DNA from: Bacteroidota bacterium
Lineage (GTDB): Bacteria; Bacteroidota; Bacteroidia; Cytophagales; Cyclobacteriaceae
Direction of reading: 5' to 3'
NCBI GenBank assembly: GCA_023412765.1
Contig: JAEZBX010000001.1
Span: 1-25,652 of the forward strand
DNA length: 25,652 nt
Part shown: positions 8,209-16,900 of the stretch, piece by piece
Layout: each line of letters opens with the position of its first letter
How positions within the stretch are numbered: position 1 is the first letter of the stretch
Translations under genes and position numbers: made by a program
The notes under the pieces: model-generated
Told to the model about the DNA's origin: nothing
Seen by the model: the letters and a program-made list of their open reading frames with translations, nothing else
Databases searched by the model: none

Positions 8209-8233
8209 TCTTCAAAGCTTTTAAGTAAAGTTG

Positions 8234-8247
8234 GTTCCGTTAGGAAC
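8234..8247. other. Small perfect hairpin in the 181-bp gap between the MORN and response-regulator genes
   Basis: GTTCC-GTTA-GGAAC forms a 5-bp stem with a 4-base loop, 26 bp upstream of the MORN gene start. It is followed on the plus strand by a run of A, not T, so it does not read as an intrinsic terminator in either direction. It may be an operator or one member of a dispersed palindromic family. The rest of 8209-8389 shows nothing else recognisable. Confidence 0.5.
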
Positions 8248-8389
8248 GACAAAAAAAATTGTAGAATTCGGAAACATAGGTCAAAATGTATACCATTAGA
8301 AACGTTTTTTCCCTATGATCATTGCAGAAAAAATCGAATTTTCGGTGGAGTGTATATAATTGCGAGTACCTTCGGATGAAACCGATAAG

Positions 8390-9721
8390 TTACACCTTGT
8401 ATTTCTTGATTTTGTCCCTCAATGTCTTCCGATCAATCCCCAGCAATTGCGCAGATTGGGAAATATTATTCTTATTTGCAGCAAGTACATCAAGAATATA
8501 CTCCCGTTCGACGTCTTCCAACTTCCTGCCAAGACCTTTTGACCGGGTAGCCGAATAGCGAAAAGATTCCGGCAAATCAGGCGTGTCGATAGTTGCGTCA
8601 TCTGCAAGGATGACGAGTCGGTGAATAAGATTTTGCAATTCTCTCACATTTCCTGGCCAGCCATACCCTTTCAGAACTTTCATCGCTCTTGGCGTGAATC
8701 TCATTGGAGACTTGTTCAATTCCCTAACATACTTTGAAAGGAAGAAAGTAGTAAGGAGAACTATGTCGTCGCCACGTTCTCGAAGCGGTGGTAATTCAAT
8801 GGAAATGATGTTAAGACGGTAATAAAGATCTTCACGAAACAATCCTTTCTTTACCAACTGCATTAGATCCACATTCGTCGCAGCCACCACACGAACGTTG
8901 ACCTTCTGAGGCTTCTTCGATCCAACCATATAAAACTCCTTATCCTGGAGAACCCTCAGTAATTTTGCTTGCATTGCCAGCGAGGTATTACTGATCTCAT
9001 CCAAAAATAATGTGCCCCCGTGCGCTGTCTGGAAAAAACCTGCACGCGTTTCTGCCGCACCCGTAAATGCTCCCTTAACATATCCGAATAACTCGCTCTC
9101 AAGGAGTGAGTCCGGAATGCCGCCGCAATTGACAGGTACAAAAGGGGCAGCTGAGATATGGCTTCCATAGTGCAACGCACGGGCTACCAGCTCTTTTCCA
9201 GTTCCGCTTTCTCCGGTTATCAAAACTGTTGCAGTGGTCGACTTAGCCTTGGAAATAGTGTTGAATACCTTTGTCATACTTTCAGACTCTCCGATAATTC
9301 CGAAGTTCTGAACAGTTGGCGTTTGTATACGCCTTTTATTGCCGCGGGTCTTTGACAAAACTCTTTCGACAGCTGCGAAAAGCTCATCATCGGTGAACGA
9401 CTTTACAAGGTACTCCTCAGCACCTATCTTGATCGACTCAATAGCACCTTCGATAGATGGGAATCCCGTGATGACCAGTATGCCAATATTTTTGAAATTT
9501 TCTGAAACGTGACGAACAAGCTCGATGCCGTTTTCGCCCGGCATTTTCAAATCGGTAATTACCAAATCAAACCCTACTGAATCGAGGAGCTTAACAGCTG
9601 ATTGAACATTCGATGCTGTGTAGACCTCGTATCCGATGGATTGCAGATTTCGTTTTATCAACTCGACTGTCTCAGGCGAATCGTCGACTACAAGGACATT
9701 TATAGGCGCACCCTTTGGCAT
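8390..9721 (-). CDS. NtrC-family sigma-54-dependent response regulator
   Basis: A 443-residue three-domain activator. The receiver domain (7-122) has the acidic pocket D13/D14, phosphoacceptor D57 (VITDLKMPG) and K107; the usual Lys-Pro is Lys-Ser here. The AAA+ domain (142-372) has Walker A GESGTGKE at 170-177, the sigma-54 contact loop GAFTGA at 217-222, Walker B TLFLDE at 237-242 and the arginine-finger segment FREDLYYRLN at 295-304. The C-terminal Fis-type helix-turn-helix (about 400-441) includes SQSAQLLGIDRKTLRDKIKKY. All residues needed for sigma-54 activation are present. It is translated 7 bp after the histidine kinase stop and so is its cognate regulator in one operon. Phosphorylation should let it hydrolyse ATP and open sigma-54 promoters; a plausible target is the divergent rnk-like gene. 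Confidence 0.96.
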   Translation of the reverse strand: MPKGAPINVLVVDDSPETVELIKRNLQSIGYEVYTASNVQSAVKLLDSVGFDLVITDLKMPGENGIELVRHVSENFKNIGILVITGFPSIEGAIESIKIGAEEYLVKSFTDDELFAAVERVLSKTRGNKRRIQTPTVQNFGIIGESESMTKVFNTISKAKSTTATVLITGESGTGKELVARALHYGSHISAAPFVPVNCGGIPDSLLESELFGYVKGAFTGAAETRAGFFQTAHGGTLFLDEISNTSLAMQAKLLRVLQDKEFYMVGSKKPQKVNVRVVAATNVDLMQLVKKGLFREDLYYRLNIISIELPPLRERGDDIVLLTTFFLSKYVRELNKSPMRFTPRAMKVLKGYGWPGNVRELQNLIHRLVILADDATIDTPDLPESFRYSATRSKGLGRKLEDVEREYILDVLAANKNNISQSAQLLGIDRKTLRDKIKKYKV

Positions 9722-9728
9722 AGCAATA

Positions 9729-10838
9729 TTATTTTCTTCTAACTTGTTTCAATGGGAAAGTCAATTCGAATTTAGCACCCTTTCCTGGTGAACTCGTGAC
9801 AGATATTTTACCGTTGTGAGTCGTTACAATACCCTGAACAACGGACAGACCAAGACCGGTGCCCTGTCCCACAGGTTTTGTCGTAAAGAAGGGCTCGAAT
9901 ATTTTGCGTTTTACCTCGCTTGCCATTCCATGACCAGTGTCCTTAATCGTAAGACTTACTCCGCCCTTTTTTCTTTTTGTAACAATAGTAAGTTGTCCGC
10001 CGCTAGGCATAGCGTGAATCGCATTCGTAGTTAGGTTAACCAGCACCTGACTCATCTGCACTGCGTCGGCCTGAATATAGGGTAACGTAGGATCCAGATT
10101 AGATACAAGTTTTATCCGTTGACTTTGAAAACGCACATCGATAAAATATAAAGTATTTGAAACGACGTCATTGAGATTCACATCCGTTATCTGTTGTGGC
10201 ATTTGCCTTGAAAAGATCATAAGTTTTTTTATGATCTCCCGCGTGTACAAAGACGCCTTTACGATACGTTCGATATCCTCCTCCTGCTGTCCATTCAGTC
10301 CTCCAGCCTTCTTGATTAGCTGGGCGAATCCAAGTATTCTACCAAGGGGTTCGTTTAATTCATGCGCAATACCTGCAGAGAGTTCACCAACAAATGCCAA
10401 TCGTTCAAGCTGTTTGAGCTGATCCTGTAGCTTTTGCTTTTCACCTTCAGTAATTGTTCTTTTAATGAGGAGCGAAAGTTCACTGGCTACAGCACGAATA
10501 AGCTTCTTCTCTTCCGGGAGAAATGGTCCACCTTTACCCGCCTTGATTCTCTTTCCATATCCAATCTCCACTTTTCCACGAATACTTTTACCTAATATAA
10601 GAGATGCAGAAAGTCTATGAACAGTGTTACCGAATTTGGGAGTGGCATGAACATCTTTGCCGATGACGATGCGAGACTCGGCAAATTTGGGATGTTGCAT
10701 TGCCTTAGGCATGATGAGAATAGTTTTAGATAAGATAGCATCCAGGTTATTTTCGTCTTCGAGCGCAATTCTCGACAGTTCGTAGAGGCACTCTAATTCT
10801 TTTAGCCGTTCCTGAAGCTGAAATTCTGTTGCTCGCAT
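9729..10838 (-). CDS. Soluble sensor histidine kinase
   Basis: A 369-residue kinase with no membrane segment, so it senses an internal signal. Residues about 1-130 form an N-terminal helix (RLKELECLYELSRIALED) leading into a GAF-like sensor with a VEIGYGKR strand. The dimerisation/phosphotransfer helix carries H159 in GIAHELNEPL. The ATPase domain has the N box with N272 (NLTTNAIHAM), G1 D300-x-G-x-G304, the FEPFFTTK segment at 314-321 and the G2 box GTGLGL at 326-331. It is the first gene of a two-gene operon with the NtrC-type regulator and resembles NtrB/AtoS-class kinases. No haem-, metal- or nucleotide-binding motif is evident in the sensor part, so the signal is unknown. The start ATG is preceded by a good -7 box at 10855-10862. 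Confidence 0.95.
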   Translation of the reverse strand: MRATEFQLQERLKELECLYELSRIALEDENNLDAILSKTILIMPKAMQHPKFAESRIVIGKDVHATPKFGNTVHRLSASLILGKSIRGKVEIGYGKRIKAGKGGPFLPEEKKLIRAVASELSLLIKRTITEGEKQKLQDQLKQLERLAFVGELSAGIAHELNEPLGRILGFAQLIKKAGGLNGQQEEDIERIVKASLYTREIIKKLMIFSRQMPQQITDVNLNDVVSNTLYFIDVRFQSQRIKLVSNLDPTLPYIQADAVQMSQVLVNLTTNAIHAMPSGGQLTIVTKRKKGGVSLTIKDTGHGMASEVKRKIFEPFFTTKPVGQGTGLGLSVVQGIVTTHNGKISVTSSPGKGAKFELTFPLKQVRRK

Positions 10839-10854
10839 AAGTTATGGTGAACTA

Positions 10855-10887
10855 CAAAAGTAGGAAGCATTGTTATAAAAACAGCAA
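10855..10887 (-). promoter_or_regulatory. Probable housekeeping promoter of the kinase-regulator operon
   Basis: Read on the minus strand, TTG (10885-10887) is followed after 22 bp by TACTTTTG (10855-10862), an exact match to the Bacteroidota -7 consensus TAnnTTTG. Transcription would start about 12 bases before the ATG at 10838. The spacer is at the long end of the usual range. Confidence 0.5.
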
Positions 10888-10912
10888 CAAATACACATTA
10901 GTTGTCGATTAA

Positions 10913-10937
10913 GTGGGTAGAATTTACCCGGTGGGTA
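10913..10937. promoter_or_regulatory. Possible activator/operator site: GTGGGTA direct repeat with interleaved inverted TACCC
   Basis: GTGGGTA occurs at 10913-10919 and again at 10931-10937, 18 bp start to start. TACCC at 10925-10929 forms inverted pairs with the first copy (GGGTA-GAATT-TACCC). It lies between the divergent kinase operon and the rnk-like gene, about 85 bp upstream of the sigma-54-like element, which is a fitting place for an enhancer-type site. A further GGTGG / CCACC dyad overlaps at 10930-10950. No binding protein is proven. Confidence 0.45.
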
Positions 10938-10997
10938 TATTTTCTCCACCACCCATGTCTTCAATCTTGGTCAAATTAGTCTGGCGACCGATTAATA

Positions 10998-11013
10998 TGG
11001 CATGGATACTGTA
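10998..11013 (+). promoter_or_regulatory. Sigma-54-like (-24/-12) promoter of the rnk-like gene
   Basis: TGGCATGGATACTGTA matches the -24/-12 layout TGGCAcG-N4-tTGcA: TGGCA and the following G are present, and TG and A sit at the right spacing. The -12 C is a T here, which is a real weakness. The start site would be near 11024, just ahead of the AAAGGG ribosome site. An NtrC-type activator is encoded divergently next door. Confidence 0.4.
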
Positions 11014-11024
11014 TGTATAATACT

Positions 11025-11030
11025 AAAGGG
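11025..11030 (+). promoter_or_regulatory. Shine-Dalgarno-like site that decides the rnk start
   Basis: AAAGGG ends 6 bases before the ATG at 11037. It supports that ATG over the in-frame ATG at 11013, and gives the 136-residue length typical of Rnk. Such a site is uncommon among the other genes in this window. Confidence 0.55.
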
Positions 11031-11036
11031 ATTACT

Positions 11037-11447
11037 ATGGAAAATACAATGTTTGTCACAATTAATGATTATCAAAGGTTAATAGGTCTTATTGAGTTTT
11101 CATCTATCAAAAGCAGATACCCAGACTTAATTGACCGGTTGTTGAAAGGATTGAAGACGGCGAAGATGTTGGCTCAGGAAAACATATCGAGCAAAATTGT
11201 TACTATGAATTCGCGGATTCGGCTAAGAGACCTTTCGACTGGTAAGGAAACTGAGATCACCGTAGCATATCCTCACGACGCTAATGGAAAAGAAGGAAGA
11301 ATCTCCGTTGTTTCCCACGCGGGAGCAGCGCTGCTGGGTCGTCAGGAAGGCGACAGAGTAACCTGGCGCGTGCCAGGTGGTGTCGGTGAATTCGAAATTG
11401 TTAAAATTATTTTTCAGCCCGAGGCTGCAGGCGATTATTATCTATAG
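11037..11447 (+). CDS. rnk: Rnk-like regulator of nucleoside diphosphate kinase (GreA/GreB-type C-terminal domain)
   Basis: A 136-residue protein, the same length as E. coli Rnk. The N-terminal third (about residues 1-50) is a short helical hairpin, too short to reach the RNA polymerase active centre as GreA does. The C-terminal FKBP-like GreA_GreB domain is very close to Rnk: KIVTMNSRIRLRDLSTG, then HAGAALLGRQEGD, WRVPGGV, and the ending QPEAAGDYYL, nearly identical to the Rnk C-terminus. In Gammaproteobacteria Rnk affects nucleoside diphosphate kinase level and can bind RNA polymerase; its role in Bacteroidota is not established. It is monocistronic: it has a candidate sigma-54 promoter and enhancer-like repeats upstream, a Shine-Dalgarno site, and its own strong terminator. 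An in-frame ATG at 11013 would add eight residues. Confidence 0.9.
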   Translation: MENTMFVTINDYQRLIGLIEFSSIKSRYPDLIDRLLKGLKTAKMLAQENISSKIVTMNSRIRLRDLSTGKETEITVAYPHDANGKEGRISVVSHAGAALLGRQEGDRVTWRVPGGVGEFEIVKIIFQPEAAGDYYL

Positions 11448-11467
11448 TTAGGGAGTATAGATGAGCG

Positions 11468-11503
11468 TCAGAGTCATGCGAAAGCGTGGCTCTGATTTTT
11501 TTT
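11468..11503 (+). terminator. Strong intrinsic terminator with GAAA tetraloop
   Basis: A 12-bp stem (68-79 paired with 84-95 of the 114xx block, two of the pairs being G-T wobbles) closes on a GAAA loop at 11480-11483 and is followed directly by eight T. It lies 20 bp after the rnk stop and ends transcription on the plus strand. It is not a terminator for the opposing amidase gene, which ends 8 bp further on, because no T run follows the stem on that strand. Confidence 0.95.
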
Positions 11504-11511
11504 GTCCTGTC

Positions 11512-13143
11512 TCAAGTATCAAGTGCAGAACTTTTGAATTGAGGCGGAACACGTTTATTCGAACTTTGTTCGTACGCGTATGCAACCGTAATCAGTTCAC
11601 CCTCGGCAAAAGCGGTTCCCAAAAATGTTAGCCCGATTGGGAGATCGAACACCATTCCCATAGGAACTGTGATCGACGGGTATCCGGCAACTGCGGCAGG
11701 GCTGTACATGCCATAACCAGTAAATGAATCCCCATTGATCAGATCGATACACCACGATGGTCCGTTGGCCGGTCCGCAGATGCACGAGAGTCCGTTGTCT
11801 TTGAGCAGGTTATCAATTGCATTGCGTGTTGTAGTACGAAGCTTGGACAATGCATCTTTGTAATCTTTACTGTCCAAACCTCCCATCTCTTGAGAAGTTT
11901 CAAGTATTTCCTGCTTGAAAAAAGGCATAGCTGCACTATCGTTTTTGAGATTAAAATCAATTACGTCCTGCAAGGATTTCACTCCGCCGTTTGTTTGGGA
12001 CAGATATTTGTTCAATCCATCTTTGAATTCGAATTGCAGAACTTTGTACTCAAGACCTTCAAGGCTTTTAAGTTTTTCAAGGAGATCCACTTCGACGATG
12101 GTAGCGCCGCGCGACTTAATTCTATCTATTGCCTGCTTGAATATGTCATCAACAGCTTCATGAACCTTCAAAAATGATTTCTCTACACCAATTTTTTTGC
12201 CCTTCAGTCCGTCAACATCAAGAAATTGGGTATAGTCATTCAATACCGTCGCCTTCCTGTCAATGGTAGCCGGATCACTTTTATCAGAAGCAGTTAGAGA
12301 ACCTAGAAGGATTGCAGCATCTCGCACAGTACGCGCCATTGGGCCTGCGGTATCCTGCGTATGAGAGATGGGTATAATACCAGACCTGCTCCATAGCCCA
12401 ACCGTTGGTTTGATACCCACGATCCCGTTGATAGAGGAAGGACAATGTATTGATCCGTCTGTTTCAGTGCCAATGGCTATTGCACACAAATTAGCGGCGA
12501 CTGCCGTACCAGACCCGGAGCTAGACCCACACGGACTTCGATCAAGGATGTATGGATTCTTCGTCTGGCCACCTCTACTGCTCCAACCGCTACTTGAGCG
12601 TGTAGACCTAAAGTTGGCCCATTCACTGAGGTTCGTCTTACCCAGTATTACTGCCCCAGCCTTTCGCAATTCGCTAATGATGAATGCGTCTTTTTCGGCT
12701 TTGTGATTCAGCAACGCCAGCGATCCTGCTGTTGTCATCATCTGGTCGCCCGTGTCGATGTTGTCTTTAATGAGGATTGGGATGCCATGAAGGGGTCCTC
12801 GTAGTTTGTTTTCCTTTCGTTCCTGGTCGAGCGATTCTGCAATGGCCAGGGCCTCAGGGTTAACCTCTATGACAGAATTTAGTTTCGGCCCGTTTTTATC
12901 GATTGCATCAATCCGTTCCAGATACATTTCAGCAATCTGTTTTGCAGTCACCTCCCCTGATTGCATTTTTTGCTGGAGTTGGTCGATCGTGGTTTCGTTT
13001 AATGAAAAATCAAGGGAGGCTTTTCCACCCGAACCATCCCCACCTTTTTCAGATTGCTGCACACAAGAGCTCAGATGAGCAAAAGCTGATATTCCGGCCA
13101 GTGATATCACGGTGCCGCGTTGGATAAAATTTCTTCGGTTCAC
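11512..13143 (-). CDS. Tat-exported amidase-signature lipoprotein
   Basis: A 543-residue amidase-signature enzyme. The Ser-cisSer-Lys triad is visible: K126 (PILIKDNIDT), cis-Ser S207 in the PCGSSSGSG loop, and nucleophile S231 in TETDGSIHCPSS. The frame runs up to a TTG at 13191, but a GTG at 13143 gives NRRNFIQRG..., a twin-arginine signal, followed by a hydrophobic stretch and the lipobox LSSC (Cys 27). That start was chosen. The mature protein would be a folded lipoprotein outside the inner membrane. Family members hydrolyse amides, including peptide amides and acyl amides; being exported and unaccompanied by GatB/GatC, it is not the tRNA amidotransferase subunit. Its substrate is unknown. 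It converges with rnk and is not obviously in an operon. Confidence 0.9.
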   Translation of the reverse strand: MNRRNFIQRGTVISLAGISAFAHLSSCVQQSEKGGDGSGGKASLDFSLNETTIDQLQQKMQSGEVTAKQIAEMYLERIDAIDKNGPKLNSVIEVNPEALAIAESLDQERKENKLRGPLHGIPILIKDNIDTGDQMMTTAGSLALLNHKAEKDAFIISELRKAGAVILGKTNLSEWANFRSTRSSSGWSSRGGQTKNPYILDRSPCGSSSGSGTAVAANLCAIAIGTETDGSIHCPSSINGIVGIKPTVGLWSRSGIIPISHTQDTAGPMARTVRDAAILLGSLTASDKSDPATIDRKATVLNDYTQFLDVDGLKGKKIGVEKSFLKVHEAVDDIFKQAIDRIKSRGATIVEVDLLEKLKSLEGLEYKVLQFEFKDGLNKYLSQTNGGVKSLQDVIDFNLKNDSAAMPFFKQEILETSQEMGGLDSKDYKDALSKLRTTTRNAIDNLLKDNGLSCICGPANGPSWCIDLINGDSFTGYGMYSPAAVAGYPSITVPMGMVFDLPIGLTFLGTAFAEGELITVAYAYEQSSNKRVPPQFKSSALDT

Positions 13144-13175
13144 GGGAGTTAGTGGATTGGTTGACGATATTAATA

Positions 13176-13213
13176 TGCACAATAAAATCAAATTCTTATA
13201 GTATTGTTGTGCA
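13176..13213. promoter_or_regulatory. Inverted repeat TGCACAA / TTGTGCA upstream of the amidase gene
   Basis: Perfect 7-bp arms at 13176-13182 and 13207-13213 are separated by 24 bp, 33 bp upstream of the chosen GTG. A further 10-bp palindrome, AGCAATTGCT, lies at 13228-13237. The positions suit an operator in the amidase promoter region, but no promoter box could be identified. Confidence 0.3.
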
Positions 13214-13267
13214 CTTCCTAAGGGAGCAGCAATTGCTCACAAAAAAATCTCAGCCAGGTTTTGTCAT

Positions 13268-13495
13268 TTAAGGAGTTCGAAGAGCAGGATTGTCCATAAA
13301 AGCATAGGAGATGATATGACAAATGCCCAAGTGAGCGTGTTCCACCCGTCCGCAATGTCTATCACCAATGACGATAACGGTGTCAGTGATATCGGCAAGG
13401 GTTCCCTTTTATTTCCGACGAGCGCGATTGTCTTCATCAGCCAACACCAATTGAATTTTTGTTCCACCGATTTCCATACCGAGGTCGTAAGACAT
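13268..13495 (-). pseudogene. Remnant of a ROK-family sugar kinase gene (N-terminal fragment)
   Basis: From the ATG at 13493-13495 the minus strand encodes 28 residues including LGMEIGGTKIQLVLADED, then a TAA at 13409-13411. The D/E-I-G-G-T-K strand-turn is the phosphate-binding N-terminal signature of ROK kinases and repressors. After the stop the same frame stays open for a further 46 codons to 13268, but I see no ROK motif there (no second glycine-rich loop, no zinc-binding CxCGxxGC), so most of a normal protein of about 300 residues is missing. This reads as a decayed or truncated gene, not an active kinase. The whole 541-bp stretch 13144-13684 holds no intact gene: besides this fragment and the inverted repeats near the amidase gene, nothing was recognised in it. 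Confidence 0.6.
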
Positions 13496-13684
13496 GAGAA
13501 CATTTTGGTCGAAAAAATAGGAAAAAGGAAGCTGAGTTGAGCGGTACCGATGATTCTTGTTTTACGGCATAGATCAACAGTAACGTTTGGGCTACACTCG
13601 CGCCTCCCTTTCATTTCCCTTTCGGATTGCCTTTTTTTCAATCAAACACGGACTATCTTATCAATTCATATGGATTTTTTTCTA

Positions 13685-13981
13685 CTAATTTACAATCACA
13701 TAGCCCAATATTAGCCCAGTTACAAAAAGTACAATATTTATAATCGTGAGTGCACGCGTGATGTTCTTAGTAATAAGAGCTACTGCAACGTAGACAATAA
13801 GCCCAAGTAATAGTAACAATCGCAATATTTGTATTATTAGAATAAAAACACCGACTCCGATGCCTGCCTGTCCATCTGAATAGATATCCACGGGCGACGC
13901 AGCCATATCATAATCAAGGTAGATGAATATAATTATTATGGCAATGTTTGCGATGACGGTTATAATGCTTAGACTTTTCAT
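13685..13981 (-). CDS. Small polytopic membrane protein, candidate immunity protein of the RHS toxin
   Basis: A 98-residue, very hydrophobic protein. Membrane segments are likely at about 4-21, 42-69 (long and possibly containing a break) and 75-96. The first loop is polar and contains DYD and Asp-Ile-Tyr-Ser-Asp-Gly. The family was not recognised. It is the last gene of the RHS operon and starts 6 bp after the stop of the giant RHS-type gene, the place where immunity genes sit in polymorphic toxin loci. The toxin tail upstream looks phospholipase-like, and a membrane-embedded immunity protein would suit a lipid-attacking toxin. That functional link is inference. It could instead be an unrelated small membrane protein. 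Confidence 0.7.
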   Translation of the reverse strand: MKSLSIITVIANIAIIIIFIYLDYDMAASPVDIYSDGQAGIGVGVFILIIQILRLLLLLGLIVYVAVALITKNITRALTIINIVLFVTGLILGYVIVN

Positions 13982-13987
13982 CTATTC

Positions 13988-16900
13988 TTACTCAATTGAG
14001 GCTCTTAATAATGGAACAATAACATACTCCCGATATAACCTTTCAGTTTTTGAAGACCCTGCACCAATATAATTTTGTGCATCTTGATCATTTAGAATTG
14101 AGATCCCTTGCCCATTGTTCGCTTGGTCTCGCTTCCATGTTTTATAACTCGCCAATGCCCCTATGAAAAATTTTTGGGATCCAAGCGCCACAGCGGTCTC
14201 TCCAGAAACATTACTTCTGAACGGTGCCTCTAGGCCTAATTCCGTTGCAGAAGCACCGCCTTGAACTGCATCTATTTGATCAAGCATAGTTAAGTCAGCC
14301 TCAAGCGTCCGAACGTCCTCGACAAATCCCTCATAGTTTTCTGGCGCCGCGATTGCATAGTTCCTATCATGGTTTTTGGCTATCGCATCGGCAATATCAA
14401 TAGGTTGCCAGGAAAAATCGTAGTCTGTTCCATTGCCATTGTATGTGATGCAACCTCGCCCCGAGTAAATTCCATGAGATGTTGCTTGTTGAGTGGACGT
14501 ACCTCTTGGAAGATCCCATGTATCTCCCGTTAATATTCCGTTTCTATAATATAGATGCTGGACTCCTTTACCACTTGGCCCGTAGCCAGCCGCATTGTAC
14601 CTGCCTGCCGGAGTTCCTCCCGAAGCGACTATTTGCTTTTTGCTCATTTTATAAAAGGCAATATCACGAGTACTAGTGATGTTGCCTTGCGCATCCTGGT
14701 TGTGAATCCGCTGTACATATTCAAGTCCTTCTAATTCTACACCGTTAACAACTCTATTTTCGCTAAAGGCATATGGGGAATTATGAAAATATCCGTCAGC
14801 AAGTGGATCCACGTTAAAAAATCTTCCAATATCTGGCTGATGATTTCTCCATTTGAAAGAATCCCATCCCAATTCCAATTCGTCGACATGGTCCTGACCT
14901 TGAAACTTAGTTGGTTGATTAATAAGGTTTTCTTTCAGATAACTATTAAACACCAACCCAAACGGATAATAATCATTTGCTTCCACAACTTTTGATTTCG
15001 TATGCGTAATACTTAAATCATCAAAATAAATATCCTTCTGAACGCTGCCTTCATTCGATAAATAAATATAAACATATCCCGGCTCTGTAATAGTCTTGGT
15101 TCTGCTTAATAATTGATGTGGCGTCTTGGTAGACGAACCAACGGGTTGCGCGTACGATGCCTCCAACTGATGATATGCGACGTCAATCAAATTATGGTTC
15201 TTATCAAAGATCAGCATATTTAAGAAACCTTTGGGCCATGAAGTATTGCCAGGATTCCCACCACCCGCGATAAAGCTTCCGTAATTTTGTATCGCCACTG
15301 AAGCAGTTCCTACTTCGCCGGCTACAGGTGATGGCAAACCGAATGCGCTTAGCAGTGCCGTTGCAAATCCAGCCAGGTTGCCAGCGCTACCCGTGGCGGA
15401 ATAATGCTTTGCATACACCTGGGCAGTGATCACATCTCCTGGCATCACTGCAAATGATTTTGCTAATCCTACCTGCGAATTATTGCCACCATTTAACAAT
15501 TGCACCTTGTTGTATGTCGTCCCAGCATCTGTATGATCATATAAGTCGTTAGTAACACGGCTATAATTTTTAAATGCTGCCTGTTCAACGTTAGTGCTGT
15601 TGTCTTCAAGTGTCGCAGTGTACTGAAGGGATTCATCCTTAGTGGTAAATGTGACGCGCACGTTCCCCAGGTGATCCTTCAAGTGATATTGATATTCTGG
15701 AGTTCCAGATGATAATTTCTCAATTGAGAATTCATTCAGATAAAAAATCTGGCCAGCGGTAACAGTGTTCCAAACTACGCCCGCCTGTAATGTCGTCGCA
15801 CCGGCTGGGATGGTAATAAATTCTTCCATCCAGGATTCAGTGCTACTGCTCGTTGCCAAGGATGCAGCGGGCCAATTCAAATCCGTTGAATTCGCACGAA
15901 TTAACAAGTGCACCGGATTAGCTCCTGCCCTGTAACCCTTCGCCCTGATCCGATATTTCTCGCCGGCCGCAACCGGAAAGCTTCCCCCGACAGGAAATAT
16001 TCCTGAGCGTGCAACGGAACCGTTAGACGTTGCCCGAACATATTTTTCACCGTTGATCGTTACGGCTGCCAATGCCGCGTTGGATGCCGTTTTATTAGAA
16101 GTATTGTCGCACTGATCGGTATAAACAAGTTTTTCCGTTGCCGTTACCACACGACCCTCCTCGTGCTTTATGAATTGTAACGCATCATTTTCATAAATAA
16201 ACTCACCTACATAGTCAGTTTGTTTTACGGTATTTCCAAACGTTGTAACCTGTGACAACTTCTTACCTGCAGCATCATAAATATATCGAACTCTATTACC
16301 TCCCTTTGTTACGACTTCGGGAAGATTGAGAAAGTTGTAGGATATTGATGCAATACCTTTATTGAGATCCCCGATCATGTTGCCATTGGCATCGTAGGTG
16401 TAATCTGTAACAGTGCCAGGATTGCCGTCGTAAAATCCTTTCCATTTGCCTGAAGCATCTGTTGCATTGTCCTGGACGTACAAAAGTTTGTTGCTGGCGG
16501 TTGACCCCGTCCCGTAGTTGTAAGTCAGGTTATCAATGACGATTCCTCCGTCACCCTTTCTTTGAAGATTGCGAATATTTCCATTCAGATCGTACCCCAA
16601 ACCAGCTTCATCAAACTGTCCTGTGAGCCATGTACCCAAGGTTGCTGCTTGCTTGTGCACGGCTCCAGTGAGCCTGTTGAGTGGATCATATGCATAGTTG
16701 TAAGCCATGGCTTTGATATTTCCTAAACCCTGATTGACGCTCCATTTTGATGCGGATATGTTCCCGTTAAATTGCAGTGCTGAAACGTTGCCAGTGAGAA
16801 GGTCGTCATGGTAAGCGAGGTTCATTCCAAAATAATCACCAGCTTCATCGTTAGTCGAGTTTATGGCAAGCTCCGCATTGTTGATGGAGGTCAACCAACC

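Noticed and set aside
8229..8262. Hairpin plus A run as an intrinsic terminator
   Set aside because: For either strand the T run is on the wrong side of the stem.
10982..11002. A second TGGC...GGC pair as an alternative sigma-54 promoter
   Set aside because: The distance between the two boxes is about 5 bases too long for the -24/-12 rule.
11016..11021. TATAAT as an E. coli-type -10 box for rnk
   Set aside because: No -35 element at the right distance, and Bacteroidota housekeeping sigma uses TAnnTTTG.
13264..13641. Minus-strand ORF of 125 codons in the gap beside the RHS operon
   Set aside because: Composition is unlike a real protein, it has no family motif, and it overlaps in another frame the ROK-like fragment, which has a clear signature.
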